Assembly (NCBI GenBank): GCA_012519205.1
Contig: JAAYQR010000012.1
Location: forward strand, 25,399 to 89,398
Length of the DNA stretch: 64,000 bases
Reading direction: 5' to 3'
DNA from: Candidatus Epulonipiscium sp.
GTDB lineage: Bacteria > Bacillota > Clostridia > Lachnospirales > Defluviitaleaceae
Shown in pieces: positions 55,116 to 63,944 of the stretch. Every line of letters begins with the position of its first letter. Positions within the stretch are counted from its first letter, which is position 1. The notes beneath the pieces were generated by a model. The model was not told where the DNA came from and made no database searches. It saw nothing but the letters and a program-made list of their open reading frames with translations. Made by a program: the position numbers and the translations under genes.

Positions 55116-55916
55116 ATGCGTTGGGTTAATAAATTAGAAAGGAAATTAGGACATTTTGCAATTCCTAATTTGATGACTTATATAGTAGGCTTGAATGCCA
55201 TTACCTTTGTTATGGTTTATCTTTTTCAACAAAATTTATATAAATTATTTTTAATTCCTGAGCTGGTACTTAAAGGGGAGATTTGGAGGCTTTTTACATA
55301 TATATTTATTCCTCCCACTATGTCTCCCCTATGGCTGGCATTTGTATTATATTTTTATTATATGATTGGTTCTTCTCTAGAAAGGGAATGGGGAACCTTT
55401 AGGTTTAATATTTTTTACTTAATGGGGATGATTGGAACAACTATCTCTGCATTCATATCTGGGGAGTCTGTTTCTTCAGCCTATGTTAATTTATCTCTTT
55501 TCCTTGCCTTTGCCAGAATTTTCCCTGACTATCAACTGCTTATATTCTTTATCCTTCCTGTAAGGATAAAGTACCTAGCGTGGATTAATTGGGCCTTTTT
55601 TATAATAACTCTCCTAGCCCCCTTAAATATGATTCCTCTCCCCCATAAACTAACGGCAATTGCTTCTTTGCTTAACTACTTTATGTTCTTTGGCAAAGAT
55701 ATTATAAATAATGCCAAAAACAACCGGCAAGTATATAAGAATAGGAAACAATTTAAGTCTAAAATACCAAAAGATTTTACAATTCATAAATGTAGTGTCT
55801 GTGGGGTAACTGAAAGGGATAACCCCGATATTGAATTTAGATACTGTTCTACCTGTGAAGGGGATTATGAATACTGTATGGAACATTTAAAAAATCATAA
55901 ACATATCAAAAAATAG
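55116..55916 (+). CDS. Rhomboid-fold membrane protein, probably proteolytically inactive, with C-terminal zinc ribbon
   Basis: 266 residues with about six membrane helices. The L1 loop WR motif is present (GEIWRLFTYIFIPP) and the general layout fits the rhomboid/derlin superfamily. The helix that should hold the GxSG nucleophile reads YVNLSLFLAFARIFPD, lacking both glycines, and the last helix (KLTAIASLLNYFMFF) lacks the catalytic His, so protease activity is unlikely. The soluble tail has CSVCG and CSTC plus further Cys/His (YCMEHLKNHKH), a probable zinc ribbon. Paired with an MscS channel gene. Function unknown. Confidence 0.75.
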   Translation: MRWVNKLERKLGHFAIPNLMTYIVGLNAITFVMVYLFQQNLYKLFLIPELVLKGEIWRLFTYIFIPPTMSPLWLAFVLYFYYMIGSSLEREWGTFRFNIFYLMGMIGTTISAFISGESVSSAYVNLSLFLAFARIFPDYQLLIFFILPVRIKYLAWINWAFFIITLLAPLNMIPLPHKLTAIASLLNYFMFFGKDIINNAKNNRQVYKNRKQFKSKIPKDFTIHKCSVCGVTERDNPDIEFRYCSTCEGDYEYCMEHLKNHKHIKK

Positions 55917-55938
55917 AAGGCAATGCCTTCTATTTTTT
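55908..55938. terminator. Bidirectional terminator
   Basis: Perfect 14-bp stem (AAAAAATAGAAGGC with its complement) with AAT loop, between the convergent rhomboid-like and MinJ-like genes. Confidence 0.9.
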
Positions 55939-57186
55939 CATCATGTTAAACAATCCTATGCTTTCCATATTCTCTAGTCTATAAACTGTTATCGGCTGAT
56001 CCATTAGCGGGATAATTCCCAACTCGTTTATTCCCTCAGGATATGCCCTATGCTCTAGATACTTTTTTTCTCCACTTGGGGTAATAATATCAAACCATAA
56101 AAAAGTATAATAATTATTTAATACTGCCCTTAGGTGAATATAATCCCTTATTGGGGTTCCATTTATCTTACTTATTATATCCCCTCTTTTTAACCCTATC
56201 CTTTCTCCTATGCTCTCTGGCTTTAATTCAAGAATCCTAACCCCTTTATCGGGATACATATATAATGGTTTTGAGAACCTTTCTCTTCTTTGACTTTGAA
56301 CAATAAGAATTTCATGTAGCAAGGGCATTAGTATAATTCCCATCACTTGCATCCACTGCCTATTAGGAGCAAGTATGGCTGTAAATATAAGTATTAAGCT
56401 ATACAACATAAGAAGAAGGGAGTTCCTTCTTGATTTTTTTTCGGGACTTGTTGTTACAGCTATATCTCCATACCCTAATACTGCCGCAATGGGGTATATA
56501 GAATAAATGAGTATTGTATTTTGATTATCCATTATATTTTTCATAAGGGGCCACCAATCTGGCATTTCTATGGTTCCATTGGGGAGAGAAGTTACTATCT
56601 CTATAACTAACAGGGCAAAGGGCAAAGGCCAATATTTCTGCATCATGTATGCTGCAGCAATTTTCCCCTCTTTTTTAATTGCAATAGGGATGCTGTCCTT
56701 TGATCCTTCAATAAAGATAAGCCCTGCCTCCATAAGGTGTAATATTCCCACAAGTGCAATAATCCCCGGGATATCCAAATCTATATCGGGCAATTTATAT
56801 CCTAGAAGCATTTGGCCGTTAAAAACTAAAGTCAAAAAACCCAATATACCGCCAGCATAGGAAAAGCATAAATACCTAAAATTAACTATAGCAAGAAGTA
56901 TAGATATGGGCAAAAGAAATACCATATATTCCGAAAGATATATAGGAAGACCAATTAGAACTAATACTATACTGGCTCCTATTCCGACCAAAATACCACT
57001 TAATACAGATTGCACCATCCTAGCAGATACCTTTTTCTTTACAAAGGATAAGCTTTGTAATTCCAAACTCTCGTTTTTCCTATACATTTTATATATTAAA
57101 TAAAGTACAATCAAAAACCATGGATGGAAAATCGCTGTTGCTACCTGCTGTAGTATTGTATAAATAACTTTCACCAAATAATGCAT
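55930..57186 (-). CDS. PDZ-domain membrane protein, MinJ-like
   Basis: 418 residues from the ATG at 57186, 6 bases after AGGTG; the frame is open to a GTG at 57195 that overlaps the site. Multiple hydrophobic segments (about eight) occupy residues 1-300, followed by a PDZ domain (RILELKPESIGERIGLKRGD and ISKINGTPIRDYIHLRAVL). The layout and position after a CtpB-like gene and ftsEX match Bacillus MinJ, which links DivIVA to the Min division-site system. Whether it has that role here is inferred. Last gene of the division/cell-wall operon. Confidence 0.8.
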   Translation of the reverse strand: MHYLVKVIYTILQQVATAIFHPWFLIVLYLIYKMYRKNESLELQSLSFVKKKVSARMVQSVLSGILVGIGASIVLVLIGLPIYLSEYMVFLLPISILLAIVNFRYLCFSYAGGILGFLTLVFNGQMLLGYKLPDIDLDIPGIIALVGILHLMEAGLIFIEGSKDSIPIAIKKEGKIAAAYMMQKYWPLPFALLVIEIVTSLPNGTIEMPDWWPLMKNIMDNQNTILIYSIYPIAAVLGYGDIAVTTSPEKKSRRNSLLLMLYSLILIFTAILAPNRQWMQVMGIILMPLLHEILIVQSQRRERFSKPLYMYPDKGVRILELKPESIGERIGLKRGDIISKINGTPIRDYIHLRAVLNNYYTFLWFDIITPSGEKKYLEHRAYPEGINELGIIPLMDQPITVYRLENMESIGLFNMMKK

Positions 57187-57209
57187 ATCATTCACCTATT
57201 CTGAGGGCT

Positions 57210-58394
57210 TTATAATTGTTCTTTTAATACCTCTATGGCTTTCTTAAGCTGACTATCTTCATCCTCTTCAAGGGATAACTTAGATCTTAATCCCTCTGGT
57301 AGTTCTACTACATAATCAGGCTCTATTCCTATACCCTGTATACATATACCACTAGGAGTATAGTATTTTGAAATAGTAATTTTAATGGCAGAACCATCTC
57401 CTATAGGATAAAGGGATTGAACTAATCCTTTTCCAAAGGTAGTAGTTCCTACCAATTTCCCTTTATTATGATCCTTTACAGCCCCTGAAAGAATTTCAGA
57501 AGCACTGGCACTATTTTCATTAACCAGCAATACTAGAGGAATTTTTATTTCATTGGCATCGGACATATATGTGTCCCTTTTACCATTTTTATCTTCTGTA
57601 TAAACGATTAGGCCTTCTGGAATTAGTTGGTCTGCAATCTTTGTAACTACATTGAGTAATCCCCCTGGGTTGTTTCTAAGGTCTATAATCATGGCTTTTT
57701 GTTCCTGCTTTTGTAAATCTTTGTAAGCGTCCATAAATTGATTATAGGTTACTTCATCAAAAGATATAATTTGTATATACCCAATACTATTTTCAAGCAT
57801 CTTATGGGAAACTGTGGGATAATCAATATTTGCTCTAGTAATTTCTGTTTCAAAAGTCTCTAACTCATTTTTCCTATAAATTGTTACTTTTACTTTGGTC
57901 CCTGCAGGCCCTTTCATCATAGATACTGCTTCATTTAAATCCTCACCGGTAACCTCAAAATCATTGACTTTAATTATTTTATCCCCAGGCAAGAGCCCTA
58001 CCTTAGCCCCCGGAGAACCTTCAAATGGTGAAACAACTGTAATTAGTTTATCTGTTTGATCTACAGAAACAACAACACCGATTCCCGCATATCTGCCGGA
58101 GGTTTCTATTTGGAAATCCTCAAACTGTCCCTTATCCATATATACTGTGTAAGGATCTCCTACCCCTCCTACAATCCCTCTATACATCCCCTCTTCAAGG
58201 GATTCCATATCGATTTTATCTACATAAAATTTGTTTAGATAGGAGATAATCTTGTTTACCTTTTGATTAGTGCCTAGCTTAATGCCTCCTGACATACCCA
58301 TTACAGTCTTAAATCCTAAAAAGGATATGTTTACAAAAATAATAATAGCCATACCTAAGGCTAAACCATTTAAAAATGTTTTTTTATTTTCCAT
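57210..58394 (-). CDS. ctpB: Carboxy-terminal processing protease, S41 family (CtpB-like)
   Basis: 394 residues. N-terminal membrane/signal segment (about 10-28), PDZ domain near 95-175, then the S41 protease core with the catalytic Ser in ENSASASEILSGA and Lys in GTTTFGKGLVQS. Cleaves exported substrates from their C-terminal side; in Bacillus CtpB acts on SpoIVFA during sporulation. Gene order ftsE-ftsX-M23 gene-ctpB-minJ parallels Bacillus. A role in this spore former is likely but inferred. Confidence 0.93.
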   Translation of the reverse strand: MENKKTFLNGLALGMAIIIFVNISFLGFKTVMGMSGGIKLGTNQKVNKIISYLNKFYVDKIDMESLEEGMYRGIVGGVGDPYTVYMDKGQFEDFQIETSGRYAGIGVVVSVDQTDKLITVVSPFEGSPGAKVGLLPGDKIIKVNDFEVTGEDLNEAVSMMKGPAGTKVKVTIYRKNELETFETEITRANIDYPTVSHKMLENSIGYIQIISFDEVTYNQFMDAYKDLQKQEQKAMIIDLRNNPGGLLNVVTKIADQLIPEGLIVYTEDKNGKRDTYMSDANEIKIPLVLLVNENSASASEILSGAVKDHNKGKLVGTTTFGKGLVQSLYPIGDGSAIKITISKYYTPSGICIQGIGIEPDYVVELPEGLRSKLSLEEDEDSQLKKAIEVLKEQL

Positions 58395-58489
58395 CCATTG
58401 GCACTCCTTTAGTGATTATATTCTCATTGTATTAAAAGCTATCTATTATTATACCATAGATAATTCAATTAAATCATTTAATCAACAAA

Positions 58490-58516
58490 AAAATAAAGGA
58501 CAGGGTCCTTTATTTT
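58490..58516 (-). terminator. Possible terminator after the M23 gene
   Basis: AAAATAAAGGAC and GTCCTTTATTTT form an 12-bp stem with a three-base loop that overlaps the M23 stop codon. A-rich on one side and T-rich on the other; the ctpB gene downstream would then need its own promoter or read-through. Confidence 0.65.
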
Positions 58517-59652
58517 GAAAAGTATTGCATGGGATTCGTATGATTTCCGTTAATTCTAACCTCAAAGTGGCTATGGTTTCCTGTAGAATTTCCTGTGCTT
58601 CCTACCTTTGAAATGACTTGTCCTCTTTTTACTACCTGTCCTACAGATACAACTAACTGAGAATTATGGGCATATAAGGTGCTTACACCACTACCATGAT
58701 CGATAATTACTGTATAACCGTATCCGTTGATATAACCAGAAGCAATAACCTCGCCATCAGCCGCTGCTAGCACTCCTACACCCTTAGGAGCAGGTATATC
58801 TATCCCCGTATGAAATTCTTGTTTTCCGTATATTGGATGCACTCTTCCCCCATAGGTAGAGCTAAGGGTATAATATCCTGGAAGTGGCCATTCGAACTTT
58901 TCGCCACTATAAACCCTTTTACTTCTTTTTGTAAGCTCTATAATTTCTTTTTCTAACTGTTTGGAAATTTCCTCTTCCTCTTTAATAAGTTTCATCCAAG
59001 TCAATTCATCTTCATCTAATTCCATAAGAGCTATTTCTTTTTCTTCCATGGTTTCTTCTATACTATGTTTTATTCCTAATTGATGTTTTCTAACAAGAGC
59101 AACTTCCCCTTGTTTATCTTTTAACTCTTGCTTTTGGTTTTTTATCTTTTCTTCATTTTCTTTCATGTTTTTCATTAACTTTTGGTCGTATTCTACAATT
59201 TTTGATATAACGTCTACCCTATTAAGAAAATCAGAAAAGTTCTTAGAATGAAGTAATACCTGCATATATCCAACTTTTTTATTCATATACATATATTTTA
59301 ATCTATCTTTGAATGCCTCATATTGGATTTCCCTTTCATCTTCTGCTAGTTCTAACTCTTCCTGTTTTTGATTCATTTCAGCTTCTAAAGTTTTTAATTG
59401 ACTTTCAATATCTTGAAGATATCCCTTTACTTTTTCTAATTCACTATCTAACTCTCCTATATTGTGCATAATGCTTTCTTTTTCTTCCTTAGTCTTCCTT
59501 AAACTTTCCTTTGCATTCTTTAAATTGCTCTTTACATCTTCAAGTTTATTTTTTTTATCACTTACAGAATCAGCCCACACGGTAAAAAAAGGAGCACTTC
59601 CTAGTATAATAACCATAAGTATAATTAACCCACGTTTGATACCCTTTTCCAC
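58510..59652 (-). CDS. Murein hydrolase of the M23 (LytM) family with coiled-coil region
   Basis: 380 residues, starting at a GTG preceded by GGGGGG. Signal peptide at residues 1-28 (cleavage near VWA-D). Residues about 30-245 are almost entirely heptad-type coiled coil (long Lys/Glu-rich stretches), and the end is an M23 metallopeptidase domain with ligand motifs FHTGIDIPAP and the HSHFEVRING (HxH) stretch. The coiled coil plus M23 plan is that of EnvC/PcsB-like enzymes regulated by FtsEX; the ftsX stop is only 22 bp upstream. Cuts cell-wall peptide bonds during division, by inference. Confidence 0.92.
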   Translation of the reverse strand: MEKGIKRGLIILMVIILGSAPFFTVWADSVSDKKNKLEDVKSNLKNAKESLRKTKEEKESIMHNIGELDSELEKVKGYLQDIESQLKTLEAEMNQKQEELELAEDEREIQYEAFKDRLKYMYMNKKVGYMQVLLHSKNFSDFLNRVDVISKIVEYDQKLMKNMKENEEKIKNQKQELKDKQGEVALVRKHQLGIKHSIEETMEEKEIALMELDEDELTWMKLIKEEEEISKQLEKEIIELTKRSKRVYSGEKFEWPLPGYYTLSSTYGGRVHPIYGKQEFHTGIDIPAPKGVGVLAAADGEVIASGYINGYGYTVIIDHGSGVSTLYAHNSQLVVSVGQVVKRGQVISKVGSTGNSTGNHSHFEVRINGNHTNPMQYFSK

Positions 59653-59674
59653 AAAAATCCCCCCATTAGTAGAA

Positions 59675-60574
59675 CTAAGCCTTAAGATACCTTCTAATAG
59701 ATATACTGCTCCCTATAATACCAATACTGATTCCTATAGCTAGCGATACCGGAGACAATACCTGAAAAATTTCTTCTGTCGATCTAAAGCTTAATATATT
59801 TTGGATAAGTGTATTTTTTTCATATATAAGTTCTGTGATAAAATTATAAGAAAACCAGAGTATACCAAGAGGTATAACAGCCCCAATAAGACCGATGATA
59901 ATTCCCTCAATGATAAAAGGCCATCTAATAAACCAATCAGTTGCACCTATATATTTCATGATATTAATTTCACTCTTTCTTACATAGACTGTAAGACGAA
60001 TAGTATTGTCCATTAACATTATACCTATAAAACCTAGAACGAGAATAAGTACTAAGCTGATAATTCTAATCATATTATTAAAACCAATAAGTATTTTTGT
60101 TTCTTCCTCAAGGTACCTAACTTCAATTCCTTCAATCTTAGTTAGCTGTTCAACTACATTTTTTTGGTACCGAATATCTTCTAAAGCAATCTCAAAGGAT
60201 GGTGGTAAGGGATTATCATTCTCTAATCCTTCTAAAAGCGAAGCATACTCTCCCCATTCTTTTTTCTCTTTATTAAGTGCATCTTCTGGAGAAATATAGA
60301 CGATATTTTTTATATGTTCAATATTATTTATTTGTTGTTTTAAAGCTTCTGTCTTTTTTTCTGATACATCTTCTGTATAAAAAACTGTGATTCCACCGGT
60401 CTCCTCTAAGGTTTCTAGCATATAATCTACATTAACCGCTATGCAGTAGAATATTCCTACAATCATTAAACAAGAAGCAATAGTTCCCATAGATGCAAGG
60501 GACATTAATCTATTCCTCCAAATCCCTCTTAAACCTTGACCTGCAAAATATTTAATAGTTCTAATCTTCATCAT
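59675..60574 (-). CDS. ftsX: Cell-division protein FtsX
   Basis: 299 residues with four membrane helices: one near 25-47, a large extracellular domain (about 50-170), then three near 175-200, 225-245 and 270-292. The cytoplasmic N-terminal GQGLRGIWRNRLMSLAS motif and the EINIMKYIGATDWFIRWPF segment are typical. The gene overlaps ftsE by 14 bases. Together with FtsE it forms the ATP-driven switch for septal cell-wall hydrolases, here probably the M23 enzyme encoded next. Confidence 0.95.
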   Translation of the reverse strand: MMKIRTIKYFAGQGLRGIWRNRLMSLASMGTIASCLMIVGIFYCIAVNVDYMLETLEETGGITVFYTEDVSEKKTEALKQQINNIEHIKNIVYISPEDALNKEKKEWGEYASLLEGLENDNPLPPSFEIALEDIRYQKNVVEQLTKIEGIEVRYLEEETKILIGFNNMIRIISLVLILVLGFIGIMLMDNTIRLTVYVRKSEINIMKYIGATDWFIRWPFIIEGIIIGLIGAVIPLGILWFSYNFITELIYEKNTLIQNILSFRSTEEIFQVLSPVSLAIGISIGIIGSSISIRRYLKA

Positions 60575-61247
60575 TGTATCCGCCCTTTTGCAAATCTCGA
60601 ATTAGTACGCCTTCTTTTATCTCTATTACTCTTTTTTTCATCTTATCTACAATATCTTTTTCATGGGTCGCAATGACTACGGTGGTCCCCCTATGGTTAA
60701 TATCCTTTAGCAATTTCATGATCTCCCATGAGGTTCCGGGATCTAGATTCCCCGTAGGCTCATCGGCTAAAAGTATCGGCGGGTTATTTATGATTGCCCT
60801 AGCTAGGGCCGTCCTTTGTTGCTCACCACCGGATAATTGGCCGGGATATACCCTTGCTTTTTTAGCTAGACCAACCATGGATAAAACCATCGGGACATTT
60901 CTCCTTATTTCCTTAGGAGTTGCTTCTACTATCTGCATGGCAAAGGCAACATTTTCATAAACGGTTTTGTTAGGGAGTAGTCTAAAATCCTGAAATACAA
61001 CCCCCATTTCTCTACGCAAATAAGGGATGCGGTTTTTTCTTAATTTGTTTACTTCTTTTCCATGAATAATAATTTCTCCCTGGCTTGGTTCTGTTTCCTT
61101 TAGCAGCAATTTTAATAAGGTTGATTTCCCCGAACCACTATTACCTATTATGAAGGCAAATTCACCTTTATCAATAGAAAGTGAGACATCTTTAAGAGCC
61201 TCAGTGCCATTTGGATAAGTTTTTGTTACATTCTGTAATCTAATCAA
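60561..61247 (-). CDS. ftsE: Cell-division ATP-binding protein FtsE
   Basis: 228 residues, the typical FtsE length, when started at TTG 61247, 4 bases after GGGGGGAG; the longer frame from TTG 61262 would include the ribosome site. Walker A GNSGSGKST, Q-loop region VFQDFRLLPNKTVYEN, signature LSGGEQQR, Walker B ILLADEPTGNLD and the switch His in IATHE. Starts the division operon; 91 bp of non-coding DNA separate it from the CdaR-type gene. Confidence 0.95.
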   Translation of the reverse strand: MIRLQNVTKTYPNGTEALKDVSLSIDKGEFAFIIGNSGSGKSTLLKLLLKETEPSQGEIIIHGKEVNKLRKNRIPYLRREMGVVFQDFRLLPNKTVYENVAFAMQIVEATPKEIRRNVPMVLSMVGLAKKARVYPGQLSGGEQQRTALARAIINNPPILLADEPTGNLDPGTSWEIMKLLKDINHRGTTVVIATHEKDIVDKMKKRVIEIKEGVLIRDLQKGGYNDED

Positions 61248-61338
61248 GTTACTCCCCCCCAACGAGGCATAAAATCTATTCTATTTTACATTATTTTTCC
61301 TTTGTCTTCAATATATATTAAGCCCTAATTACATAATT

Positions 61339-62430
61339 TTAATATGATTCTCTCTCCATATATTTCATGTATTTACTAACCATTAATGTTATTTTAAATG
61401 TAATCGCATCTTCAAAATTCCTTAAATCTAGTCCGGTCATCTTCTGTAGCTTATCTAATCTATATACTAGGGTATTCCTATGAATATACAGCTGTCTCGA
61501 TGTTTCTGAAACATTTAAACTGTTTTCAAAAAACTTGTTAACGGTTGCTAGGGTTTCCCCATCAAATTCATCCATGGTTCTTCCATGAAGTACTTCTTTA
61601 ACATACATATTGCAAAGGGGAACTGGTAGTTGGTAAATTAGACGACCAATCCCCAAGCTATCATAACTTACTATACGTTTTTCACTATAGAATATTTTCC
61701 CTACCTCTAATGCCATCTTAGCCTCTTTATAAGATCTCGATACATCTTTCAAATCCTCAACCACAGTTCCAACCGCAACAGAAATGCTGCTCATCGCCTC
61801 ACTACTTATGGTATCAAAAATCATTCTTGCAATCTTTTCTTTACCCTCTAGGACCTCTTTTTCATTTATTTCTTTTACTAAAATAATACTTTTCTCATCT
61901 ACCGCTGTGACAAAGTCCTTTGATTTAGAGGGAAAAATACTTCTTACTATTTCTACAAAGTTCATATCCTTATCAGGTTTTGTCTCAATCAAGTATACAA
62001 CTCTTGTAAGATTATTATCTATATGGAGTTTCTTAGCTCTACTATAAATATCAACTAAAAGTAAATTATCCAGAAGAAGATTCTTAATAAAATTATCCTT
62101 ATCATATCTCTCTTTATATGCAACTAGAAGGTTTTGGATTTGAAAGGCAGCTATCTTGCCTATCCTATATATATCCTCATCCTCTCCCCTAGCTGACACA
62201 ACGTATTCCGTTGAATTTTCATCAAATACTTTGAAATAATGGTATCCTTGAATCATTTGACTTTCTGCTTGCGAATTGATAAAATCTTCTACAGTGGATT
62301 TGTAAAGCCCCATTTGGTTTTCTTCCGTAGATGCTACTACTTTAGCATCTGTATCCATAACACAAAAGTTTTTTCTAGTGATTGCCTTTAATCCATCAAT
62401 TGTACTTTGTAAAATTTGATTTGATATCAT
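61339..62430 (-). CDS. CdaR/PucR-type transcriptional regulator with sugar-diacid recognition domain
   Basis: 363 residues. N-terminal part (about residues 1-130, beginning ILQSTIDGLKAI) resembles the putative sugar-diacid recognition domain of CdaR proteins; the middle is a GGDEF-like fold without the motif; the C-terminus is the PucR-type helix-turn-helix (SLNVSETSRQLYIHRNTLVYRL). Family members usually activate aldarate or sugar-acid catabolism. It directly follows the sugar ABC ATPase gene but is separated by a terminator. Interest: an acid-sensing regulator in a genome with a sugar-acid dehydratase gene. Confidence 0.85.
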   Translation of the reverse strand: MISNQILQSTIDGLKAITRKNFCVMDTDAKVVASTEENQMGLYKSTVEDFINSQAESQMIQGYHYFKVFDENSTEYVVSARGEDEDIYRIGKIAAFQIQNLLVAYKERYDKDNFIKNLLLDNLLLVDIYSRAKKLHIDNNLTRVVYLIETKPDKDMNFVEIVRSIFPSKSKDFVTAVDEKSIILVKEINEKEVLEGKEKIARMIFDTISSEAMSSISVAVGTVVEDLKDVSRSYKEAKMALEVGKIFYSEKRIVSYDSLGIGRLIYQLPVPLCNMYVKEVLHGRTMDEFDGETLATVNKFFENSLNVSETSRQLYIHRNTLVYRLDKLQKMTGLDLRNFEDAITFKITLMVSKYMKYMERESY

Positions 62431-62513
62431 AATACTAACACTCCTAAATGTTTTTTCAATAGGTACGGTTATATCCCCTCTATCCTATATTATAGTATCT
62501 TAACAAAAAAATA

Positions 62514-62546
62514 AAGAGAAAATACACAAATCGTGTATTTTCTCTT
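62514..62546 (-). terminator. Terminator of the ABC ATPase gene
   Basis: Perfect 14-bp stem (AAGAGAAAATACAC with its complement) and five-base loop, 19 bp after the stop codon; on the minus strand it is followed by T-rich sequence. It separates the ATPase transcript from the CdaR-type gene. Confidence 0.88.
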
Positions 62547-62564
62547 CTTTTTATTTAGAATAAA

Positions 62565-63677
62565 TTAATTTGTAATGGTTGCTTCTGTATCTTTGTCAAA
62601 AACATGGATATGGTTAATATCTAGAGCAATTTTGATTGTATCTCCTGGTTTTGCCTTTGATTTAGGATCAACACGTGCTGTCATATTCTGCCCATTAGAT
62701 ACCATGTACAAATATACTTCGGCTCCAAGCATCTCAGTTACTTCTACATTAGCATTAATAATACTTTCAGGAGAAGATGCAAGGAAAGCATCATCATCAT
62801 GAAGGTTTTCTGGACGGATACCCATTATTACATCTTTTCCTATATAGCCACCTTCTATAAGCTTTTTAGCCTTATCTTGAGGAAGTTTGATTTCTTCGTT
62901 TCCAAAGGAAAGAACAACACTATCCCCACGCTTAGCAGCTTTTACTTCAATCATATTCATTTGAGGAGATCCAATAAATCCAGCAACGAATAAGTTGTTT
63001 GGTTTTGAGTAAAGGTTACTTGGGGAATCAACTTGTTGAATAATTCCGTCTTTTAGCACAACGATTCTTGTTCCTAAGGTCATAGCCTCTGTTTGGTCAT
63101 GGGTAACATAGATAAATGTTGTTTGAAGTCTTTGATGAAGTTTAGATATTTCTGTTCTCATTTGTACCCTTAACTTTGCGTCAAGGTTAGAAAGTGGTTC
63201 GTCCATTAAGAATATTTTTGGTTCACGAACAATCGCACGTCCCATGGCAACCCTTTGTCTTTGTCCCCCGGACAATGCCTTTGGCTTCCTATCTAATAAA
63301 TGATCAATATCAAGAACTTTTGCTGCTTCTCGAACACGTTTGTCTATTTCAGCCTTGGGTGTCTTACGAAGTTTTAATCCAAATGCCATATTATCATATA
63401 CAGTCATATGAGGATATAAAGCATAGTTTTGGAATACCATCGCAATATCTCTGTCCTTTGGTGCAACGTCATTACATAATTTGTCACCAATCCAAAGGTC
63501 CCCTGAGGTGATTTCTTCAAGACCTGCAATCATACGAAGAGTCGTAGATTTGCCGCATCCTGATGGACCAACAAAAATAATAAACTCTTTATCCGCTATA
63601 TCTAAGCTAAAATCTTTTACTGCAACGAAACCGTTAGGATACTTTTTATAAATATTTTTCAGTTTCAATTCAGCCAT
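62565..63677 (-). CDS. msmX: Sugar ABC transporter ATP-binding protein, MsmX/UgpC type
   Basis: 370 residues. Walker A GPSGCGKST, Q-loop FQNYALYPHMTVYDN, signature LSGGQRQRVAMGRA, Walker B IFLMDEPLSNLDAKLR, switch H in VTHDQTEAM, then a C-terminal TOBE/regulatory region (about 235-370) with the VGIRPE-like MGIRPENLHDD. This type energises several CUT1 sugar transporters at once. No permease or binding protein is adjacent. The permeases at 13871-15625 lack an ATPase, so this protein is the obvious partner in the window. RBS AAGGGGG. Confidence 0.95.
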   Translation of the reverse strand: MAELKLKNIYKKYPNGFVAVKDFSLDIADKEFIIFVGPSGCGKSTTLRMIAGLEEITSGDLWIGDKLCNDVAPKDRDIAMVFQNYALYPHMTVYDNMAFGLKLRKTPKAEIDKRVREAAKVLDIDHLLDRKPKALSGGQRQRVAMGRAIVREPKIFLMDEPLSNLDAKLRVQMRTEISKLHQRLQTTFIYVTHDQTEAMTLGTRIVVLKDGIIQQVDSPSNLYSKPNNLFVAGFIGSPQMNMIEVKAAKRGDSVVLSFGNEEIKLPQDKAKKLIEGGYIGKDVIMGIRPENLHDDDAFLASSPESIINANVEVTEMLGAEVYLYMVSNGQNMTARVDPKSKAKPGDTIKIALDINHIHVFDKDTEATITN

Positions 63678-63944
63678 TAAATTTGCCCCCTTATTAAATA
63701 AGTATTACACTAATAGAGTTTCTAAGATTAATATACTATATTTCAATAAGTTGTACCATTGCTCTTTTTAACAAATCACCCAAAATAGATTTGTTAATTT
63801 TGTATATGTGCTTGTCTTATTAAAGCAATTTTAGTTATTATTCTACATTGTTTTACAACGGCTTACTGGACTTTTTGGTGTTAGTATATAACTATGGACA
63901 CGGAAAGTTGAACATTCTATAATATAACAAAGGAGTGTTCAATC
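63678..63944. promoter_or_regulatory. Upstream region of the ABC ATPase gene and left flank of an insertion sequence
   Basis: 267 bp between the divergent msmX-like and transposase genes. AT-rich, containing the presumed msmX promoter near its left end and, close to 63890-63910, a sequence (TGGACACGGAAAGTTGAACA) that may be part of the insertion-sequence terminal repeat. The other end of the element lies outside the window, so this cannot be confirmed. Confidence 0.35.
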
